Notes under the pieces: model-generated
The model's database searches: none
The model's input: the letters and a program-made list of their open reading frames with translations, nothing else
Told to the model about the DNA's origin: nothing
Made by a program: the position numbers and the translations under genes
Assembly (NCBI GenBank): GCA_003489505.1
Contig: DNMA01000138.1
Span: 1,782 to 9,081 of the forward strand
Length of the DNA stretch: 7,300 nucleotides
Source of the DNA: Legionellales bacterium
GTDB taxonomy: Bacteria; Pseudomonadota; Gammaproteobacteria; Legionellales; Legionellaceae
Direction: 5' to 3'
Shown: positions 4,748 through 7,300 of the stretch, piece by piece
Numbering within the stretch: position 1 is the first letter of the stretch
Layout of the letters: each line of letters starts with the position of its first letter

Positions 4748-7300
4748 ATGTTTACATCAATAGCAAAAAAGCTTTTTGGTAGCCGTAATGAAAGAATTAT
4801 CAAAAGGCTTGAACAAAACATTGCTAAAATTAACGCACTTGAACCCAGTATTAAATTATTAACCGATGCCCAGTTGGCTGCGAAAACTGATGAGTTTCGT
4901 AAACGTCTGCAAGAGGGTGCCAGTTTAGAAGACTTATTACCCGAAGCGTTTGCGGTAGTTCGTGAAGCCTCTATCCGTACATTAGGCATGCGTCATTTTG
5001 ATGTTCAATTAATTGGTGGTATGGTCTTACATGAAGGCAATATTGCTGAGATGCGAACTGGTGAAGGTAAAACTTTGGTGGCGACATTGCCAGCTTACTT
5101 AAATGCTTTAAGTGGTCATGGTGTTCATATCGTTACAGTAAACGATTATCTGGCTAAGCGTGACAGCGAATGGATGAAACCAATTTATAATTTCTTGGGT
5201 TTCTCTGTGGGCGTGATATTGCCAGATATGCCTGTTGATGCAAAACGTGCCGGCTATGCTTGTGATATCGTTTATGGAACCAATAATGAATTTGGTTTTG
5301 ATTATCTTCGCGATAATATGGCTTTTGAGCTGGCTGATAAAGTTCAAGGGAAACTGAATTTTGCAATTGTTGACGAAGTCGACTCCATTTTAATTGATGA
5401 AGCTAGAACGCCTTTAATTATTTCGGGTGCTGCAGAAGATAGTTCCGAGCTTTATATTCAAGTGAATAAAATCATCCCTCAATTGGTTAAACAAGAAAAA
5501 GATGGAGATGATGGTCATTTCACCGTTGATGAAAAACAAAAACAGGCCTATTTAACCGATGCAGGCCATGAATTGGTTGAAAATCTTTTAGTTGAAGCAG
5601 GTCTTTTAGCCGAAGGTGAAAGCTTATATGATGCACGCAATATCATTTTAATGCATCATGTTAATGCTGCTTTGCGCGCGCATAAAATTTTCCAAAAAGA
5701 TGTGGATTACATTATCCAAGACAAACAAGTCGTGATTGTAGATGAACATACTGGACGAACCATGCAGGGTCGCCGTTGGTCGGATGGTTTACATCAAGCC
5801 ATTGAGGCCAAAGAAAAAGTAGCGATTCAACCTGAAAACCAAACGCTTGCGTCGATTACTTTCCAGAACTTGTTTCGTTTATACAATAAATTATCTGGCA
5901 TGACAGGTACTGCCGATACAGAAGCTTACGAGTTCCAACAAATTTATCGTTTAGAAGTGGTTGTTATTCCAACCAATCGAAGTACTCAACGTCGTGACGA
6001 GTCTGATATTGTTTATTTAACACAAGCTGAGAAAAATGAAGCAATTATTCAAGATATTTTAAATTGTGTTAAAAGAAAACAGCCTGCTTTAGTTGGTACT
6101 GCATCGATTGAAGCTTCTGAACATCTCAGTCACATGTTGAGTAAGCATAATATTAAACATAATGTGTTGAATGCTAAGTTACATGAAAAGGAAGCGCATA
6201 TTGTTGCTGAAGCAGGTCGTCCTGGCATGGTGACGATTGCTACCAATATGGCAGGCCGAGGAACTGATATTGTTTTAGGCGGTAGTTTGCAAGCCGAATT
6301 AAGTCACTTACCTGAAGATACCACAGAAGCTCAAAGAAAAGCAATTGTTGATGCTTGGCAAATTCGTCATGATGAAGCGGTCTCTTCTGGCGGTTTAAGA
6401 ATTGTAGGTTGTGAACGTCATGAGTCACGTCGAATCGATAATCAGTTAAGAGGACGAGCTGGCCGTCAAGGTGACCCAGGTTCGACTTGTTTTTATTTAT
6501 CTTTAGAAGATAATCTCATGCGCATTTTTGCTTCTGATAGAATTTCAGGCATTATGCGTCGCTTAGGAATGAAAGATGGAGAGCAAATTGTTCATCCGTT
6601 GATTACGAAAGCGATTGAAAATGCGCAAAGAAAATTAGAAGGCCATTACTTTGATATTCGTAAACAATTATTGAGTTTCGATAATGTTGCCAATGAGCAA
6701 AGAAAAGTCATTTACTCTCAAAGAGCTGTATTATTAGAGTTAACTGATTTAGGTCCTTCGCTTGCTGAAATGTGCCAACGAGTCATTACACGCTTAGCCA
6801 ATACTTATATTCCTTTGGAAAGTTTTGAAGATCAGTGGCAAATTGATGAATTAAACCAAGTTTTAAATGAAGAATTTTTTGTTGATATTAATATTAAGAA
6901 AATGGTAGAAGATGATCATCATCTACAAGCTGCGGATATTCAAGAAAAGGTCACAGAGCAAGTCCTGGCGCAATTATTGAAGCAAAAAGAAACTGTTGAT
7001 ACTTCTAAGTGGAATTTAGTCAGTAAATCAATTATTTTAGAAACACTGGATTTATTCTGGCGTGAACATTTACAAGCTTTAGATTATTTACGTCAAGGAA
7101 TTCATTTAAGAGGCTATGCTCAAAAAGATCCTAAACAAGAGTACAAAAAAGAATCTTTTCTTTTATTTACTCGTATGTTGAATCAATTAGAGCATGAAGC
7201 TTTAGCGAATATCATGTCAGTTCACTGGCAAGCTGGTGAAGCACAAGCTGTTGCGGGTAATGAAAGTTTTGATGATGATGAAGATGATGATAATGTTGTT
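4748..7300 (+). CDS. secA: Preprotein translocase ATPase SecA (3' end outside window)
   Basis: SecA is the cytoplasmic and membrane-associated ATPase that drives unfolded preproteins through SecYEG. The frame is open for 851 codons to the window edge; E. coli SecA has 901 residues. NBD1 holds the Walker A motif RTGEGKT with Lys108, and the Walker B block [12 protein letters not shown] with Asp209. The preprotein cross-linking domain spans about 221-370. NBD2 contains the SecA signature [16 protein letters not shown] at 495-510 and motif [13 protein letters not shown] near 566. The helical scaffold and wing domains follow, including [19 protein letters not shown] at 781-799. An acidic run (residues 841-848) begins the C-terminal linker; the usual zinc-binding Cys-rich tail would lie beyond base 7300. 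The ATG at 4748 gives the standard N terminus with FGSRNER. Its Shine-Dalgarno is weak (GAG eleven bases away). No secM-like arrest gene precedes it. All motifs checked are intact. Confidence 0.98.
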   Translation, partial: MFTSIAKKLFGSRNERIIKRLEQNIAKINALEPSIKLLTDAQLAAKTDEFRKRLQEGASLEDLLPEAFAVVREASIRTLGMRHFDVQLIGGMVLHEGNIAEMRTGEGKTLVATLPAYLNALSGHGVHIVTVNDYLAKRDSEWMKPIYNFLGFSVGVILPDMPVDAKRAGYACDIVYGTNNEFGFDYLRDNMAFELADKVQGKLNFAIVDEVDSILIDEARTPLIISGAAEDSSELYIQVNKIIPQLVKQEKDGDDGHFTVDEKQKQAYLTDAGHELVENLLVEAGLLAEGESLYDARNIILMHHVNAALRAHKIFQKDVDYIIQDKQVVIVDEHTGRTMQGRRWSDGLHQAIEAKEKVAIQPENQTLASITFQNLFRLYNKLSGMTGTADTEAYEFQQIYRLEVVVIPTNRSTQRRDESDIVYLTQAEKNEAIIQDILNCVKRKQPALVGTASIEASEHLSHMLSKHNIKHNVLNAKLHEKEAHIVAEAGRPGMVTIATNMAGRGTDIVLGGSLQAELSHLPEDTTEAQRKAIVDAWQIRHDEAVSSGGLRIVGCERHESRRIDNQLRGRAGRQGDPGSTCFYLSLEDNLMRIFASDRISGIMRRLGMKDGEQIVHPLITKAIENAQRKLEGHYFDIRKQLLSFDNVANEQRKVIYSQRAVLLELTDLGPSLAEMCQRVITRLANTYIPLESFEDQWQIDELNQVLNEEFFVDINIKKMVEDDHHLQAADIQEKVTEQVLAQLLKQKETVDTSKWNLVSKSIILETLDLFWREHLQALDYLRQGIHLRGYAQKDPKQEYKKESFLLFTRMLNQLEHEALANIMSVHWQAGEAQAVAGNESFDDDEDDDNVV

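Noticed and set aside
4657..4989. Minus-strand ORF of 110 codons over the fabY-secA junction
   Set aside because: It overlaps the conserved SecA N terminus antisense, and its low-complexity Ser-rich translation is typical of a shadow frame.
5108..5366. Two overlapping minus-strand ORFs inside secA
   Set aside because: They are antisense to the conserved SecA nucleotide-binding domain and have no ribosome binding site or family resemblance.
6240..6428. Minus-strand ORF of 62 codons inside secA
   Set aside because: It is antisense to the SecA signature region, short, and has no supporting signal.

Overview
This 7.3 kb window is AT-rich bacterial DNA. It looks like a gammaproteobacterium: HemF, DusA and SecA all closely follow the Escherichia coli proteins, and a FabY-type ketoacyl synthase like that of Pseudomonas is present. 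The low GC content and the Ser-Pro-rich, effector-like protein at the left edge would suit a host-associated lineage such as the Legionellales. That placement is inference; no rRNA or other decisive marker is present.

Left part (1-970), accessory in character. The first gene is the 3' end of a protein that starts outside the window. Its last 142 residues are disordered, serine-rich and carry nine Ser-Pro dipeptides and a lysine run. After a 101-base gap with a candidate promoter and a 17-base palindrome comes a complete 131-residue protein of unknown function with a good ribosome binding site. A perfect 10-bp hairpin separates it from the convergent hemF.

Middle part (973-4682), core metabolism. 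hemF (oxygen-dependent coproporphyrinogen III oxidase, haem synthesis) lies on the minus strand and diverges from dusA (tRNA dihydrouridine synthase A) across about 80-90 bases. dusA overlaps the next gene by four bases (ATGA). That gene encodes a Cys-His-His beta-ketoacyl-ACP synthase best matched to FabY, which starts fatty acid synthesis. The two are very probably cotranscribed and translationally coupled.

Right part (4683-7300). After a 65-base gap with a possible promoter comes secA, the ATPase of the Sec preprotein translocase. It is open for 851 codons to the window edge, so only the C-terminal linker end and probable zinc-binding tail are missing. No secM-like gene precedes it.

The core genes are conventional. 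Apart from the shared dusA-fabY transcript they have no obvious functional link. I see no CRISPR array, transposon, tRNA, rRNA, riboswitch or recognisable defence system. The least explained material is the pair of genes at the left edge.
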